In this document: positions 60,585 through 64,000 of the stretch, piece after piece | Layout: each line of letters starts with the position of its first letter | Position numbering within the stretch: the stretch's first letter is position 1 | From: Ulva prolifera | Lineage: Eukaryota > Chlorophyta > Ulvophyceae > Ulvales > Ulvaceae | DNA: 64,000 bases | Assembly (NCBI GenBank): GCA_023078555.1 | Contig: CM041197.1 | Coordinates: 5,291,810 to 5,355,809 of the forward strand | Direction: 5' to 3' | Program-made: the position numbers and the translations under genes | The notes under the pieces: generated by a model | The model's database searches: none | What the model was told of the DNA's origin: nothing | Seen by the model: only the letters and a program-made list of their open reading frames with translations

Positions 60585-61098
60585 CTGCGAACGCTCACTG
60601 CTCCTTGTCAAACGTTGCCAGTAATGGCTTGGTCCACTGGCTGACGTTGATCGAACTCGAACCGCCGAGGGTCGCGCCCATGGCCTGCGTGGTGGCACGG
60701 CCCCCAAGCCTGGGGTTAACCCAAACGTTTGGGTATGTGGCGATCATCTCCGCGATGTCCGGGTCCTCCAGTGTGAGGCCGCACCAGCAGCTCCTGCGAA
60801 TCGTTTTGCGGCGGCCCCCGCTCCAGAAGGGCCACGGGGGCCTGCGGGAGGGCCTCGCAGAGGCGCGCGGCGACGGCGCGCAGCCGGCGGTGCCGCCGCC
60901 GATGACCACAAAGTCCGCGGCGGCAGGTCCCCCGGCGTTGTCATCAATGCCACCGTCATGGCCGTACGCGCCTGGGAACAGCGCCTCCATGGCGGCGGCA
61001 GGAGGGCTGAGGGTGGAGAGGTCCAGGAGGCCGGGGCCAAACGCCACGGCACAAAGGGAGGTGCTCCCACCGATGCCATGCCTGCGTGCATATGCACT
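60585..61098 (-). pseudogene. GMC oxidoreductase remnant, copy F (first exon only)
   Basis: Only exon 1 survives, ending at the conserved TTCGCAG/GTGTG donor. The FAD motif is readable ([13 protein letters not shown]), but the frame then shifts for about 40 codons and returns at LEDPDIAEMIATYP. It then shows [18 protein letters not shown] and a TGA exactly where the other intact copies have the Trp codon of the W-x-FAG block before the splice site. The start ATG and the signal-like segment are in different frames. Exons 2 and 3 are not found downstream; the DNA there is unrelated. Confidence 0.85.
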
Positions 61099-61886
61099 CA
61101 CACACACCACCTGCAGAACTGACCAAAAGAGAGCGTCAAGATCCGATCTGAGTCTTCTGCTCCTCTGGCAATATTGCCCATTAATGGGCACATGCATGCG
61201 ATCTACAATTTGCATCTAGATCCAGACCTGAAGGTGCTGCCGCTGCACAGCGGGCGCATATGCATGCTATATCGATAGTCTAAGGGCCGAGCCGCGGTGC
61301 CTCGGCAGGGCGGCCCGGCCGCCCTGCCAATAGCTATATGGGCCGGGCCGGCCCCTACAGCTACTAGGTAGTAGGGCAGCTGTGGCATGTACTGCATGAA
61401 TAGAGTAGTGCATACCTAGCCCTACATTCCTAGTGGTATGTAGGGCTAGCCTGACACTATTGGTCATCGGACACGGCCACGAGATAGTGATCAGGCAACG
61501 CTGCAGCAGCTTTACACACCGTGACGGTCGCTCTTCTGTCATGAGCTCGAGCGGCACCGCAGGTGGAGGCAGGTGCCTTAGAGGTGCCTCGCCTGTTGAC
61601 ACGTGTCAGCTCGGTTCACACCTGCATCGGAGCGCGCAGCACAAGTACCTTTTTTGTAGGGCCGGCCTGTACACAGCGTTATGCCGTGTACACTAAACGT
61701 TTAGTGGAGCGTGACCGGCAAACCATTTTTTAGTTTTTTGTAAAAAGCACGACCGAGGTACGAAAGTTACTCAGAAACATATTTTAAGCATTGCTGCATT
61801 TTGTGTTTGTCTTGGTTCGATGTTGTTCGGGAGTTATTTGTCGATCCGTGATGTGACCTGTCAATGTGAACAACCGGGCATGGGCA

Positions 61887-61919
<33 letters not shown>

Positions 61920-62761
61920 CCACGTCCGGGCCCGGCATCGCATATGTATATGGCCAGGTCACATTCGCGGTCGCGACCCAGGTCACATCGTCCGCTCCAT
62001 CGCGAGACCACACAGGCCATCGTGTAGCACCGAAGGCATTCAAGATGAAGTGTAAAAGTGTTATGAAGGTGTTTCAAAGCGGTTTCTGCAGTCAACCTTA
62101 AGGAGCAGTACATATTTGTTGCACTACTAGGGCCGGGGCTGCTTTGCGCTGAGGGACAGTACACATGCTTTAATCACCATCGCCTTCGTGATAGCAAGCC
62201 TGCTTAGAAAAGAAGTTCTGCGAGCAAACTCCATCTCATACTGGTGGCGTGTTGCGAATAAGTCAGTTTTGAAAGGCTTGAACGAATGGGGTACTCTCAT
62301 GCTGAGGAACAGCCTGCATTCAGAGCTGCTCCTTGTGCCGTCATGAAGCAGTGAATGCGGCGAGTGGGGGCCACGTCAGCACATGAGACCTCCCGGCTGT
62401 GGCGCAACAGCGTCATACTGGCGTGGTGTGCAGGAACCACATATAGCGCAGGTATAGCGCAGGTATAGCGCAGCTACTGGCATCCCTGTGTACCTCTGTC
62501 GCACATGAAAAGGTAGAGGGACCGCTACAGCTCGCGCACGCGGTGAGAACCTTTCTGAATAGCACGATGCTACTTCCGGCCTAGGCAGTACGGTACATGC
62601 AGCCGGTGCCAAGGCAAGGACATATTACATGAATAGCGCTAGCCTCACCAGCCTCAGGGTACAATCCACGGCTTATGAAGCGGCTGCCGGATCAACAGTC
62701 CATGGCACAAACTTGCACCGGCTCGCACATACAATCTATCGCCACAGCATCTGCACCATCT
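61099..62761. other. Spacer between GMC copies F and G
   Basis: Contains a third weaker copy of the relic gene word SVHTCIGA (61611), a 31-base poly-G run (61888-61918), and three tandem copies of TATAGCGCAGG near 62444-62472. No gene was recognised. Confidence 0.4.
61888..61918 (+). repeat. Poly-G run of 31
   Basis: An uninterrupted G tract; it may form quadruplexes, and its length is likely unstable in sequencing. Confidence 0.9.
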
Positions 62762-64000
62762 CTACCCGCCTGCATGGGCAGCAGTGATGAGCTCCGCCGC
62801 CAGCTCGGTGAGCATGTACACCGTCGCCATCGGCCCTGCGTATGGTGGCAGCTCCGGCAGCACCGACGCGTCCACCACCCGCAGCCCCTCCACCCCCTGC
62901 ACCCTGAACTCCGCATCCACCACGCTGCCAACAGCACATCCACCAACAAAGTGGTAAAGGGGGCCAGCCGCATTGCGCACCGACTCCTCCAAAGCAGCAG
63001 CGGAAGCATTGTGGAATGGCACGTCTAGGCTCGGGGCCGCCGACTGGAGGCCCAGCGGCTCCCGCAGCAGCTCATGCACAGCACGCAGCCGCGACGTGGC
63101 CGCAACAGCGTCCCGCACGTCAGCGGTGGTGCCGAGGAAGTTTGTGTTGATGAGGGGTAGCTGCAGGGGGTTCGTGCTCGCAGCGCGTACAAATCCACGA
63201 GCTGTGGGGTTGATGCCGCAGATCGAAAAGATGACATTTTCCGGCTCGCCCGGAAACGCGATGTTGTTGAAGATGGAGTAGGCATTCTCGGCGGTCAGCA
63301 CGGCGTTCGAGGCCCCGGCTGACACTGCGAGGGCGCCGCCGCGGCCGGCATTGAATGCTGCAACGGACTCCGGGGACAATGCTGCAGCTATGCTGGCCTC
63401 GGGCGCCAGAGGAACGGCCGTGTAGAGGTCAACGACTGTGTGGCCGGCCCTTGCCTGCAGCAGCACTGACCGTTCGCTTACGCTCGCACCGTCTCAGTAA
63501 AGTAACGTAGATCTGAATGTGGCGTCTCTGTGGAATGCTTACACATGCCGGCGGACACTGTTGTCCGCAGGCTACCAATGCGTGTCATGCAAGGGTGGAT
63601 GATAGCTGCTTTTCAGGCTGGACATGCTTTGGCACATGATGCCAGGCTGGCCGCCAAAGCCCGGTGCTCATATCAGGTGCAGGTGCTCCTGAGCCATGCA
63701 TATGACGCATTGCATTATAGCATGCAACATACCACGAGGGCACATGTGGCCATGGGTGACACAGACACAGCTGCTCGTGCTTGCTCGTTGCCCTGGCGGT
63801 GCTACTGGCCCCTCCGCCGGCGGCTCTGGCCTTGTAACACACACACAGCTGATGTACATGCATGCAGCTGATGCACATGCATGCAGTGGTGCGCACCACC
63901 GTGTTCTCACCCACCGGCAGGTCCACCAGCTGCGGCACCCCGAGGCCCTGCAGCACCGCCGCCGGGCCCACCCCGCTGAGCTGCAGCAGCTGCGGCGACC
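62762..64000 (-). CDS. GMC-family FAD oxidoreductase, copy G, partial (right edge)
   Basis: Exon 3 (62762-63454) and the 3' part of exon 2 (63897 to the edge; [20 protein letters not shown], then PVGENTV) are present; exon 1 lies outside. Introns match the array positions. Exon 3 has TAVPLAPEAS, ELLREPLGLQSAAP, catalytic His in [28 protein letters not shown] and Gly at the second catalytic position ([12 protein letters not shown]). It belongs with copies D and E. No lesion is visible in the part shown, so it may be intact. Confidence 0.85.

Noticed and set aside
1-64000. CRISPR arrays, rRNA genes, bacterial operons
   Set aside because: Spliced eukaryotic genes throughout; no regularly spaced identical repeats with unique spacers and no rRNA-like sequence.

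Overview
This is nuclear DNA of a green alga, most likely a chlorophyte. The genes are rich in introns, GC-rich in coding parts, and strewn with TGCATGCA-type words. They include a chloroplast-targeted cytochrome c6A and plant-type housekeeping genes. The species cannot be named from sequence alone. Splice sites were inferred by eye from reading-frame phase and family similarity, so exon edges are good guesses rather than mapped facts.

Left part (1-17.8 kb): the 5' half of an exportin-4 gene (minus strand, running off the left edge); a long Ser/Pro-rich protein with a short coiled coil and no recognised family (plus); a SKP1-like POZ domain fused to leucine-rich repeats (plus); an RNA polymerase I subunit RPA43 gene with a Lys/Ala-rich tail (minus); and, divergent from it, a three-exon cytochrome c6A gene (plus).

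Middle (17.8-30.5 kb): a complete Ty3/gypsy LTR retrotransposon (203-bp LTRs that look identical, ATTTC target duplication, gag, and pol broken by two one-base frameshifts). It sits in a sequence whose uninterrupted relative lies at 46.7 kb. Then come a secreted Pro-rich/Cys-rich protein gene (minus) and about 4 kb with no recognisable gene.

Right part (30.5-64 kb): a same-strand tandem array of GMC-family FAD oxidoreductases. There are four intact genes (A, B, C, E), one pseudogene (D), one decayed first exon (F), and one gene (G) cut by the right edge. All keep the same two intron positions. They carry N-terminal signal-like segments, the FAD dinucleotide motif, both GMC signatures and the catalytic His, but have Gly where the family normally has the second catalytic Asn/His. 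Spacers hold relics of another duplicated gene, a foldback MITE and its relatives, a long inverted-repeat pair, a 94-bp near-perfect palindrome, and simple repeats.

The GMC array is the only obvious co-evolving gene set. It looks like a secreted or endomembrane oxidoreductase family under birth-and-death evolution. The altered active-site signature is the main candidate for new biochemistry here.
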